The notes beneath the pieces are model-generated. The model did no database searches. It was not told the origin of the DNA and saw nothing but the letters and a program-made list of their open reading frames with translations. A stretch of DNA of 64,000 bases from Venturia oleaginea (Eukaryota; Ascomycota; Dothideomycetes; Venturiales; Venturiaceae): the NCBI GenBank assembly GCA_013176395.1, contig JABMLP010000015.1, positions 310,001 through 374,000 of the forward strand, given 5' to 3'. Below, piece by piece: positions 45,845 through 55,565 of this stretch (the stretch's first letter is position 1; each line of letters begins with the position of its first letter). The position numbers and the translations under genes were made by a program.

Positions 45845-47054
45845 TGATAACGCGCTCGGGTCTGTTCCATCGCCTTCTTGTATTCAGGACATCCTGTGTC
45901 CGTTGCTCGGTGAGCGTCTCCACAGTTGCTGCATTTGGGATGCTGCTTCACACAGTCCTGCGCTTCGTGCTCGATACACGCGCAATTAGCACACGTCAGC
46001 TCATTATTGCACCGTGTGCTCGTGTGTCCAAACTGTTGGCATTGGTAGCATCGTCTCGGTCTTGGTCGATATTCGTACGGGCTGACCCGGGCTAGTTCTC
46101 CGCCAATCTCGAGCTGCTTTAGCGCTGTCAGCTTCCATCTTAGAGCTGAGGTACACAAGGATTGAGCAGTAGTTCTTGTATGGGTCAGGTTTGCTAAGCT
46201 TAGAAATCTTTGTGATGGTGACGTTGTTCTCCTTAGACATGTCCGCTTTCAGACTGCTTTTCAGCGTGATTCGATCTTCGTTCAGAATGGCCATTTTGTC
46301 CACGCGGTCGACCTTGATAGGGTACCACTTTTCGCCTTGAACAGATGCGCCAGGGAAGAACTTGAGCCATTGCTCCTGGTTCTGCCGTATAACCTGCTCG
46401 TCCTCCTCTGATCTAAGGACGACTCGGACCAGTTTTGTTTCTCTGCCAATCTTCTCGATCCCTGCAATCTGTGTGTTCTTTGTAGCTTGCCCTGCCGCAA
46501 TGGCATCCTTTACTCTCTCTTTTATCTCGATGGGGTTCGTGAGATCAATGTGTGTGTGGGCGCGTGCGAAGTTGATCGTTAGGCCGGGTTTACTGCTCGA
46601 TGATATGGTTGTGCTGCTTGCTTGCTGGTTAATAGAAGCAGATGGGGTAAGTGAGTCCGACCTAGCTACAGAGGCATAGGACTGTGCTGATGAGCTGATT
46701 AGTGAGTTTGCCTGCGATAGCTGGGCTTGCATTAAACGGATGTCCTCTTTCAGCTGCTGGGTCTCCTGAACAAGGTGCTCCCGGAGCTACTTGCTTTCCT
46801 GGAGGAGTCGCTCTTTCATCTCTTTCATCTCGTTCTGAAATATTGCATCACGTTGTTGGAGAGTGCTTCGCAGGTCTTCGATAACCGTTCTGTTACTTGT
46901 TGCGTCGCTTTGAAGCTGTACTAGAATCTGGAGTATTTCCCTGACCGGCATCTCGCCGTTGACCTCAGGTGCTTGCGCTGCACGCTGTGGCTTTGTCCTT
47001 AGTACTTTCGCCACCTCAGCATGCCTCTGCGAGTTCTGGAGGCTATCCATCATT
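45838..47054 (-). pseudogene. LINE ORF1 (gag-like) with zinc knuckles
   Basis: Starts at ATG 47054. It has a coiled coil (REILQILVQLQSD...RSTLQQRDAIFQNEMKEMK), a TAG at 46789-46787, then the frame continues with a Ser-rich segment and IEKIGRETKLVRVVLRS. A frameshift near 46130 leads into three knuckles: CYQCQQFGHTSTRC, CANCACIEHEAQDC and CSNCGDAHRATDTGC. This is the RNA-binding protein of Tad/I-type LINEs. The two lesions make it non-functional. Confidence 0.78.
46308..46755 (-). repeat. Inverted repeat arm A (LINE ORF1)
   Basis: 448 bp, the reverse complement of arm B (47063-47495 plus 48899-48913). Compared by eye, the two agree with no indels and no mismatches that I could find. The arms are 307 bp apart. 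Confidence 0.85.
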
Positions 47055-47495
47055 GCTGCTGTAGCTGAAAGAGGACATCCGTTTAATGCAAGCCCAGCTA
47101 TCGCAGGCAAACTCACTAATCAGCTCATCAGCACAGTCCTATGCCTCTGTAGCTAGGTCGGACTCACTTACCCCATCTGCTTCTATTAACCAGCAAGCAA
47201 GCAGCACAACCATATCATCGAGCAGTAAACCCGGCCTAACGATCAACTTCGCACGCGCCCACACACACATTGATCTCACGAACCCCATCGAGATAAAAGA
47301 GAGAGTAAAGGATGCCATTGCGGCAGGGCAAGCTACAAAGAACACACAGATTGCAGGGATCGAGAAGATTGGCAGAGAAACAAAACTGGTCCGAGTCGTC
47401 CTTAGATCAGAGGAGGACGAGCAGGTTATACGGCAGAACCAGGAGCAATGGCTCAAGTTCTTCCCTGGCGCATCTGTTCAAGGCGAAAAGTGGTA

Positions 47496-48896
47496 CCACG
47501 GGTTGGCCGGAATTGACGGCGCACAGATCCCTGACCTTCATCCGATCTCTAAAACAACACGTAGATTCCACGTAAACCACCACATTATGGCTCCCACAAC
47601 GCCGAAAAAGAAGCTACCAAAGACTGATCGTCGAGAATATGATACCGTGAAGCAAAATCGATTTTTTCAAGCCCTTGACTCCGCTAGTCCCTCCTCTAGC
47701 TTTAGATCTATTTGCCACCTTCCTGGAATCAACATCCCAACTCCCACCGGCCGTAGATGGCGGAAATACCGAGAAGATTGGGGCAATAAAGCGCTTAGAA
47801 CAACAAGAAAGAGGAGTTCTATATTAGGAAGAAAAAGCTTGGTATCTGCCTCTGATTTAGAGAAGATAATTGACCAAGATGACCCAACACACGAGATGGG
47901 CTACCGAGATCAAGTCGAAGAACTCAATTTGGAAGCCGCACCACGAACTTTACGTCGCCACGCCAATCAGAGAGGAGCCAAACGATTCAAAAAGAAGTTT
48001 CAAAAGAGAATTAGCAAAAAGAATCAAGCCCTCTGCCGTCAGTACGGCCAAGAACACCTCACCGCCACGATTTCAGGCTTTTGGTCTCGCATTTGGTTCA
48101 CAGACGAGGCTCACTTCCAGTCAAAGCAGCTGATGGAAGAGCCCGAGTACGAGCTACGTAAACCCGGGCAAGAAAAGTCTATAAATGAGTCAAAAGGCAC
48201 AGGTTTAGACATCACAATCCACGTCGCCGGCGGAGTCAACTACAACCACAAAGGTAGCCTCATATTCTACAAAGATCCTGTTGAGCCCTCAGAGAAGCAG
48301 CGGGCTCCTACCAAGCCTAAGCAACTCAAGTACGAGCTGGATACTGCCTTTGCAGAGCGCTGCAAGGTCTACGATGACTGGAAGGCAAAACAGGATGCTA
48401 CACCAAAAGGAAACTGCATGTCGCATGTCTTTTACGCTGAAAAGATACTGCCACAACATATTAAGGCTATACAGGACTTGGAGGCAAAGCACAAGTGCAG
48501 ATACTGGCTACAGGAGGATGGCGATCCATCGCACGGAATCAACTCACTAAACTCACCTCCAGCCCTCCTTAAACGCGAAGCAGATCTCTTATTACTCACC
48601 CACCCTCCAGAGTCACTAGATTTGAACCCTATAGAAGCTTGTTGGAACATCATGAAGGGTAGATTGGTTGGTAGAAAGTGGACAACGGTGGCCCAATTCA
48701 AGGCAGATATTCAGGCAGAATGGGACCGTATTACACTTAAACAAACTCGTGACCGCATGAGGGAGATGCCCCAGCGCTGTAGATCAATTATTGAGCAGCC
48801 TCAAGTGCGAATTCAAAGCGCTTTGTGGTGATATCTGTACATTACTCTAAAATCACATATTGAGGTCTGTGCGCCGTCAATTCTGGCCAACCCGTG
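47496..48896 (+). mobile_element. Tc1/mariner-type DNA transposon
   Basis: A 1,401-bp element between TA dinucleotides (47494-47495 and 48897-48898). Terminal inverted repeats of about 32 bp (CACGGGTTGGCC then GAATTGACGGCGCACAGA) differ at one base and by one extra C at the left end. The target inside arm B was GGTACC, as the uninterrupted arm A shows. Confidence 0.92.
47587..48831 (+). CDS. Tc1-like transposase (DDE_3)
   Basis: A 414-residue ORF from ATG 47587 filling the element. The N-terminal part is a helix-turn-helix DNA-binding region (NIPTPTGRRWRKYREDWG). The catalytic triad is visible: IWFTDEAHF (first Asp), LQEDGDPSHG (second Asp), and LDLNPIEACWNIMK (Glu). It cuts and pastes the element at TA sites. 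The ORF has no lesion and could be active. The open frame continues upstream without stop into the LINE ORF1 copy, so an in-frame fusion from 47086 to 48831 is possible. Confidence 0.88.
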   Translation: MAPTTPKKKLPKTDRREYDTVKQNRFFQALDSASPSSSFRSICHLPGINIPTPTGRRWRKYREDWGNKALRTTRKRSSILGRKSLVSASDLEKIIDQDDPTHEMGYRDQVEELNLEAAPRTLRRHANQRGAKRFKKKFQKRISKKNQALCRQYGQEHLTATISGFWSRIWFTDEAHFQSKQLMEEPEYELRKPGQEKSINESKGTGLDITIHVAGGVNYNHKGSLIFYKDPVEPSEKQRAPTKPKQLKYELDTAFAERCKVYDDWKAKQDATPKGNCMSHVFYAEKILPQHIKAIQDLEAKHKCRYWLQEDGDPSHGINSLNSPPALLKREADLLLLTHPPESLDLNPIEACWNIMKGRLVGRKWTTVAQFKADIQAEWDRITLKQTRDRMREMPQRCRSIIEQPQVRIQSALW

Positions 48897-48954
48897 TACC
48901 CTATCAAGGTCGATGTCATAATCGAACTATGTTGGTATTCGAATGCAGTTAAAT

Positions 48955-49132
48955 GTAGTTAAATGTGGTGGTTCTGCTCGATCAGGTCTAGCGCGATCAG
49001 GTCTAGCGCGAGACCGGTCGCAAGTATTTAGACTCGTCTCTACCTCTTAGTTAGCTCCTCATCCTTACAACTTCGCACATCCCATAGAATTCAAGTCATG
49101 CTTCCAAGTCAAGTCCAAGGTCAAACGTGACA
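48955..49132. repeat. Dispersed repeat block, copy 1
   Basis: Nearly identical to 61447-61609. The differences are a tandem duplication of CGATCAGGTCTAGCG (15 bp) in this copy and about two substitutions. The left flank here (TATGTTGGTATTC, about 48929-48941) matches the end of the MULE terminal repeat. Confidence 0.8.
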
Positions 49133-49614
49133 GGTAACACCAACGGTTTCAAAGTCGTTTCAAACCCTGTTTGTTCTCACTCTTGTTTGCTCGGTATCTC
49201 TGTGGTGTCAGAACCTATGTCAGTACACTCTCTTTGTATAGATAGCCCTCATTTTTCCACTCAGTTCGAGGGTTATAGTGAGCTACAGGTAGCTATGTAA
49301 ATGGGGGCTGGGGGCAAGGCCTACTTATAGGTCTTGCTGTGGCCCGTGTACTGTGGCGTCTTGTTAGGTGCTTGGACACTGTGGTTGTTCCAGTAGCCTA
49401 GAAGCCGTCACAGGGATTTCTTAGGAGATGGATTCTCTATATCTGGAACGAGACTCTGCTCCCTCAGATGTCTCATAGTTCTACTCTTTACTTTACTTTC
49501 ATAGTACTCTTTGTTACATCGCTATTGCTTAAGTCATCTCAGCACAATTCACGACTCTTATATCTTACAAACCTCGCTCCACTTGTTTGATACGATATTG
49601 TCGCCCCGGACTAT
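49133..49614. other. Unassigned repetitive-looking DNA
   Basis: No ORF of note. Could be LTR or LINE-derived, but no terminal structure was found. Confidence 0.35.
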
Positions 49615-51404
49615 TTGAACCCCACTGTACGGATTAGCCAAATCCAGCTATATTACTTGAGTCATAGCCTCTGCGTGACAAATGGCGTATGTGCCTTGTG
49701 CCCACAATCTCTATCTACAATTGCAAAAACCCAACTCTCTGGGATAAAAAAGCCTTTTGTCACTTTCCAGACCGCGCCCCGTCCATGGACCGTCGCCGTC
49801 GAATTATGCCCCCCCCGTTCACTGCCCGAGTCATCTATACTGTGGTCAGTATAGGACACCCTCCGGTCCTGATGCTCCCAATCCTCTGTTCCGGGTCCGA
49901 TGCTGTCCAGATTCCGAGTTGGCCATTGTTGTTGTAAATCCAGGATCCAGGATTTTTACAACACCAGGATCCAATATGCCAAGCATCGTGAGGACCCAAA
50001 CATTGCGAGTCCAAGTGAGGGCGTGGTAACGGACACGGCGCGCCCTGGTAACGCGCCGTTAACAAATAAACAACTTCCACCCCAATCTCTCCTCCCTCCT
50101 TCACCTCACAACAATCTTCAGTCCACACCTCCTCTTCTCTCCTCAGTCCCTCCTCAAGACCCTCATCGCACCTTCAGCTCTCCAACGCTTCCTCCTGGTT
50201 GGCTGGAGTTCGTACTGATAGACGGTGTTTGTACCGTCCATGGTCCGGGAATTCCGCTCATTTCTCACTTCAGCTTCTCCTCCTTCCCGTCCGTAGTCTC
50301 TGCTCGTCCCCCCTCCTATCCTGTGTCTTCTTACTAAACTCTCCCCACCAGGCGCGGCGCCGCGGAGAAGTTTGACCTGTCCTCCTTTTGTGCGTTGTTT
50401 GCCACGGTAAGATAGGGTAGGATATTATTGTCGAGCATCCACCTAGCAGCAACCTTGCATCCCGTGCTGGTATTGAGTGCCGTATGTATCGATGTTGTAG
50501 CAGTTTCGCTCCTCAGATGGTCTCTATTGTATCTGGGGCAGAAGTCGAATACATGGATTAGTGTCTGGTGTCGCCATCCACACGCGCATTCCGGGGTTAT
50601 CCCTGGCACATGTATCGCTGCCAGCCAGGACCGGAGTCCCAATACCTCTGTTCTAATCAAAAACATCGCTGTAGCTTCAAGTTTCGTGAGGCCATCGTAC
50701 AGTCCCAGTGTCTCGTCCTCCCACTCCTTAGACCAAGTCGCACCGGACTTGTTCCTTCTCTTTTCCTCCCACCTTGCCCTCCATATCTCCTCCAGCAGCG
50801 CGGAGATTTTGGAGGGCAGCCTATATTTATGCAGGTTTCCCCCCCTTCGAGCTCTCTTTTTCCTATTTTCGGCTCCCGGTTCCTCAGCGTTGGGCCTTCC
50901 TCGCTCCCTTCTTGTTCTGGCAATGGCCCGTCTCTGGTTGTAGGGTCCCACTTCATGTGTAGGTCTCCCTAGCGTTGGTCTTGGCTCTGGCTCCGGTCCT
51001 CCATAGTACAAGTTGGGTAGCTCTGCGGGAGCATACAGAGGCATTTCGTTGGACTGCTTTTCCCGTGGTGCTAGTCTAGCAGCTCCCATCTCTGCCGGTA
51101 TCTCCGGTCGCCGGGGAAGTACCCTGGGGTTTCCTCTCCTTCTTCTCCCCCTTGGTGGTGGGGGGACAGCCTCCATGTCCTTCCACATGAGTTCAACTGT
51201 GTGTTGTATCTCTTTTTCCATCGGATGGTCTTTTACCACTCCCACTCGTTTCAGGACGAGCTGCTCCACGTATAGGTCCATCGGCTGGACCGACGTCTCC
51301 CTTTCCAGCGCAACAACAAGGGTTCGCCTGTAGCCCCCGGTTATCTTCCTAAGGAAGTCCCTCTGGACTCTTGCCAATCGCTCCATAAGATCTAGAAGCT
51401 CCAC
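49615..51404 (-). mobile_element. 5'-truncated Tad-like LINE, 3' end
   Basis: Minus-strand fragment holding the last part of ORF2 and about 700 bp of 3' untranslated DNA. Part of that untranslated DNA is shared with 21780-22060. The 5' break near 51404 is what incomplete target-primed reverse transcription leaves. Confidence 0.7.
50334..51404 (-). pseudogene. LINE ORF2 C-terminal fragment
   Basis: 356 open codons with the post-RT LINE signature RVQRDFLRKITGGYRRT, VVALERETSVQPMDLYVEQL and a C-terminal zinc-like motif CACGWRHQTLIHVFDFCPRY. The RT itself is missing upstream. No RNase H catalytic motif is seen between the two parts, where an Arg/Pro-rich stretch lies instead. Confidence 0.72.
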
Positions 51405-52351
51405 GACCAGAATGAGAAGCCCGGACCATGGTGCGTCGCCGTGCCTATTCCAAGATTCATAATCGCCAAATATTCGTTGGATATACCCGTCTAGTTAATT
51501 TAGCATTCACAGAGGTTGTTCAATCATGGGAGGTTGAGGTGGCAGTGAGCAGATGCGTAGACTGATCGATGGTGAGCACCATCACTATATTCTCGAAAAG
51601 TCCAGTTCGCTGGGTGTAACATCTTTATGGCGATACTTACATGATGAGATTTTGAGCTAAACTCTCTTCTAGATTTTTCGGCCGAAACCCATAATAGCGC
51701 CAGCCGGGAAATTAAGAAGTAGGGTGAGTGAGTTAGGGATTGGGGAAGAGGTATGTGGAAGCTGTCGTGTTGGATGTTGCATGAATTGGACGAGGAGGAC
51801 GGAGAGAGGATTGATAATTAGGATGATGATTTTGGGATTGGAGAATTGAGCGACGAGAGAGAGGGCGATTATTGACAGGATGAACACGGAGAGATGGACT
51901 CCGACCTGCGCGATTGAATGGGGTCGGAGGAGTCCGGGGAAGACTCGTGGGAAAAGCACAGAAAGCGTGCAGGTGGAGGATGAAGCGGCAAGGAACGAAT
52001 GCTTGAGATTGGCTGCATGTAGACAGCGGTCATAGAGGAGGACTCGTACAGATTGAACGCTTGTCCGATCGATCGCCATAGCTGGCCATTATACCCAAAA
52101 TTATTATCGTATTGCCGCGGTGGAAGACCCTCGTACATGGCCGGCGTCTAATGTATTTCCAGCTGTGTTTTCTTCGGCTAGAATAACCATTCATGACTCC
52201 ATGGAGCAAGGCGAGATACGTATTCCATGGTCGCATTGTATCTCAGACACCCAGCCACCGCGCTCACTACTCACTACCCACTAGTACTAAACTCCCGTTT
52301 TTCCTTTATTGCTTGTAATGTCGTAGCTGTGATCCATCCCCATTCCATCTT
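51405..52351. other. Spacer with one weak ORF
   Basis: Upstream of the LINE break. Apart from the ORF at 51669-52079 nothing is recognised. Confidence 0.4.
51669..52079 (-). CDS. Hypothetical small membrane protein
   Basis: 136 codons from ATG 52079 with two hydrophobic segments (VHLSVFILSIIALSLV and KIIILIINPLSVLLVQF). No family recognised; the overlapping frame from 52138 also starts with ATG, so coding status is unsure. Confidence 0.25.
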   Translation of the reverse strand: MAIDRTSVQSVRVLLYDRCLHAANLKHSFLAASSSTCTLSVLFPRVFPGLLRPHSIAQVGVHLSVFILSIIALSLVAQFSNPKIIILIINPLSVLLVQFMQHPTRQLPHTSSPIPNSLTLLLNFPAGAIMGFGRKI

Positions 52352-52828
52352 TCATCTCCCACTTGTCATGGTACCACCACCCTGAAAGCCAACAGGCGCA
52401 TTCATATCTTTGCCCACTTCCATCTCCTGAGTTGTCGTCAACCCCCCAGGCAGCACGAAAAGCATATCCTCCTTCCTGCCCTCCTCCTTCTCGGTCGGGA
52501 ACTGTGACTTGTCTAAATGATATCCCACCACATTCGTACATCTCCCACACCTCTGCATGTACATCTTCTCAAAACCATCAGATCGGCGAATGATTGTTGG
52601 TTTGTCGTCTAGTGTCGTACTTAGAAGAACAGCGTAGTCGCTGTATTGGGGCGAGGATGCGTGGGAGGGCGTCAAATGAAGGATGTGAGCGTTGTCGAGG
52701 GTGGATCGGCGCGGGAGGAGTTCCAGAGGCTGACTGCTTGCGAGGATGAGGTGAGTGCAGAGGCAGTGGTAAGTGTGGAGGTTCCGTAGGCTTGTGACTG
52801 CAGCCTTTTCCACGTTGGTGGAAGCCAT
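52352..52828 (-). CDS. STEEP1/CXorf56-family protein
   Basis: A single-exon ORF of 158 residues from ATG 52828. Family hallmarks in order: YHCLCTHLILA, LELLPRRSTLDNA, SDYAVLLSTTLDDKPTIIRR, DGFEKMYMQRCGRCTNVVGY. Two Cys pairs (CLC and CGRC) probably bind metal. The animal protein helps STING leave the ER; fungi lack that pathway, so the ancestral role is unknown, perhaps general ER export or RNA-related. The C-terminal tail (residues 125-158) is Gly/Thr-rich and variable. Confidence 0.82.
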   Translation of the reverse strand: MASTNVEKAAVTSLRNLHTYHCLCTHLILASSQPLELLPRRSTLDNAHILHLTPSHASSPQYSDYAVLLSTTLDDKPTIIRRSDGFEKMYMQRCGRCTNVVGYHLDKSQFPTEKEEGRKEDMLFVLPGGLTTTQEMEVGKDMNAPVGFQGGGTMTSGR

Positions 52829-53428
52829 GGCGATGTTGTGGTTGTGGGGAATGAAGAGAGGTCGTCTCGTGGCATATGCGCTGTATCAACAAGCAGTTGT
52901 TGGTAGATGTGCTGACAGTAACTATACGATGCCTGGCTCAAGTATTATGAGTTATGTGGACAAGCCTTCCAGCTCGGATCTTGAAGATTCTTTCCAAAGA
53001 CGTGCCGGATATCTATTGATATCGATCTGTACTCAACCACTATCTAGCAAAGGGAGGAAGGCACTAGAGAAAAAGCGAATCCGCTGCCTGATGTCAATTC
53101 CTGATGCTCAGGATGGTGAGATTACTCGTTTTGGTAGGTGTAAGATGCCACGATTTAGTCCACCCACGATTTGATATGGCGAGGCAGATATGTGCCCGGC
53201 GTCAAACAGGTGATCGCATACTGCTGCAGGAGTATGTGAGGGGGGTGGATGGTTCTGGTGTCACTGTAGTCCGCACATTACCGCGGCTATTATTTATTTT
53301 CTAGTAGGGCATTTTGGATTCCGACTTACCTGGGACAGTCACCAACCATTCCCACACCTATACAGACTGTCCACGAACTCATCTTTGGTCAAACAACATC
53401 TTCAACCCTCAAATCTCAGTCGCCCAAT
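52829..53428. other. Divergent promoter region
   Basis: Between STEEP1-like (-) and asparagine synthetase (+). Contains a TTGATATCGATC palindromic motif near 53012-53023; no coding sequence. Confidence 0.45.
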
Positions 53429-55565
53429 ATGTGCGGAATCTTCGCCTGCCACCAGTATGCCATACTCCTACCCATTTCCTTGCAATTCTCTCCTCCGCTT
53501 TCGGCCGCCCGCGGTTCACCAGAGAGCAGCAGTACTGACAAAGTCATATAGCCACCCCGATGTGCAGAAGTTCAAGCCAACGGCCCTCAAAATGGGCAAG
53601 GCGTATGTTAATTGATCTTCTGCTCCATACCATGATTAATTGTTTGCAGTGTTCGGCACAGAGGCCCTGACTGGAGTGAGTTTCAGACGATAGTTAAGAG
53701 GTACAAATACTAAGCAGCGAAAGGTGGAAGCTTGATTGCCAAAGACACAAGTTTGTATACTCCTCCTAAAACTGGTATTACCCAGCTAACAATCTTCAGT
53801 CCTCGTCCACGAACGATTGAGCATCGTCGGTCTCGGTATGCGTCCCGTAATACTCACAATTCCTCCCTACTTCAGCTCATAAACTCAGACTCCGGCTCCC
53901 AACCACTTGTCCGAGACGATGGAGGCGTTTCTCTGGCAGTCAATGGCGAGATCTACAACCACAGAGTCCTACGGAAACAATCAAAAATTGACTACAAATA
54001 CAAGACGCAATCGGATTGCGAGGTCATAATACCGCTGGTAGGACAAGAATGCTGAAAGATAGCTTATCAGATAAGCTAAATCTACCGGTAGTACATGGAG
54101 CATGAAATTGACGCTCCCAAATATCTCGATGGCATGTTCTCGTGGGTGCTGCACGACAAGATCCAGGACCGTATTATTGCAGCACGCGACCCAATCGGAA
54201 TTACCACTTTCTACCTTGGACGCTCCAGCACGACTCCTGGTGCCGTCTTCTTCGCCTCTGAGCTGAAATGCCTCCACCCCGTGTGCGACAACATCATCTA
54301 CTTCCCACCCGGTCACGTATACGACTCAAAGACGGACAAGCTTACGAGATATTACACCCCAAAATGGTTGATGGAGCCGAGCAAACTTCCGACGAGACCG
54401 GTCGACTACATGGCAATCAGGCACAGCTTGGAGAAATCTGTACGGAAGCGACTTATGGCTGAGGTGCCGTTTGGTGTCCTCCTTTCTGGTGGTCTGGACT
54501 CCAGTTTGGTCACGGCAATTGCTCAGCGGGAAATCAAGCGCATCAATGCCGCCGCGAAGGCTGCCAACGGCTCCAGCGGAGTCAACGGAGATCACCTCGT
54601 AGGAATTGATGTTGATGGAGATGTTGCTACTATTCAGGTCCTTCCCGAGCTCAACTCTTTCTCTATTGGTCTGGAAGGTTCTCCTGATGGAGTGGCCGCG
54701 GAGAAGGCCGCCAAGATGTTGGGCACGAGACATCACAACCTCACTTTCACCATCGAGGACGGTCTCAACGCACTATCCGATGTCATCTACCACTTGGAAT
54801 CTTTTGACGTAACAACGATCCGGGCATCGACGCCTATGTTCTTGTTGTCTCGCAAGATCAAAGCTTATGGTATCAAAATGGTGCTTTCAGGTGAAGGCTC
54901 TGATGAAATCTTTGGTGGTTATCTATACTTCCACGCAGCACCCGATGCAAAGACTCTGCACGAGGAAACTATCAACCGCGTCAACAACTTGCATCTTTCG
55001 GATTGTCTTCGCGCCAACAAGTCTACTGCTGCATGGGGCGTAGAAGCACGTGTGCCATTCCTGGACAAGGAGTTCCTCGAGCTGGCCATGAACATCAATC
55101 CACAAGAGAAGATGCACACGAAAGATCGTATTGAGAAGTACATTCTACGTCAAGCCTTTGACACCACCAACGAGCCGGAGACGGAACCATACTTGCCTCA
55201 TGATATCCTTTGGAGACAAAAAGAGCAATTTTCGGATGGGGTCGGGTACGGGTGGATTGATGGACTCAAAGATACCGCTGAGCTACACGTCTCGGACGAG
55301 GACATGAAGAATATCAAGAAGGATAAGCCACACTGGGGCGACGACATTCCGGACACCAAGGAAGCATATTGGTACCGTACCATGTTTGACGAGCACTTCC
55401 CACCATACTGCGCGTCGACTGTTATGAGGTGGCAACCTACCTGGGTCAAGCAGACAGATCCAAGTGGACGGTATGAAATAGTGCTTTAACGACAAAAATC
55501 TTTGCTAATTGACGTATAGTGCCATCGCTGTCCACGACAAGAAATACGAACACGTTGACGGATAA
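53429..55565 (+). CDS. Asparagine synthetase (glutamine-hydrolysing)
   Basis: Makes asparagine from aspartate, glutamine and ATP in the cytosol. Eight exons join in phase to 581 residues: 53429-53454, 53552-53602, 53650-53675, 53718-53750, 53800-53835, 53889-54037, 54092-55470 and 55520-55565. All introns are GT-AG, 42-97 nt long. The first exon encodes MCGIFACH with the nucleophilic Cys2 of the class II amidotransferase domain. [17 protein letters not shown] and VNGEIYNHR follow. The synthetase domain has the pyrophosphate loop SGGLDSS (239-245), [11 protein letters not shown] and [14 protein letters not shown]. The last small exon ([11 protein letters not shown]) completes the usual C-terminus. 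Exon chopping at the 5' end is marked but all junctions fit. Confidence 0.95.

Larger units (their letters stand above)
45100..47062 (-). mobile_element. Tad-like LINE, ORF1 plus endonuclease only
   Basis: A minus-strand non-LTR retrotransposon. It contains ORF1 with a multi-zinc-knuckle tail and the first domain of ORF2 (AP endonuclease). The reverse transcriptase is absent: homology fades near 45100. Loss of the 3' part while the 5' part remains is opposite to ordinary 5' truncation, so a deletion or rearrangement removed the 3' end. The 5' border at 47062/47063 is the junction with an inverted copy of its own ORF1. Confidence 0.8.
47063..48913 (+). repeat. Inverted repeat arm B, split by a Tc1 element
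   Basis: Plus-strand copy of the same 448-bp ORF1 segment: 47063-47495, then the 1.4-kb transposon, then 48899-48913. Removing the transposon and one TA gives exactly 448 bp, equal to arm A. Confidence 0.85.

Noticed and set aside
50428..50943. Plus-strand ORF of 171 codons
   Set aside because: Antisense shadow of the LINE ORF2 fragment on the minus strand; no motif of its own.
45838..51404. One single full-length LINE spanning 45-51 kb
   Set aside because: The ORF2 3' end (50.3-51.4 kb) lies upstream of ORF1 on the same strand, so the parts come from different insertions.
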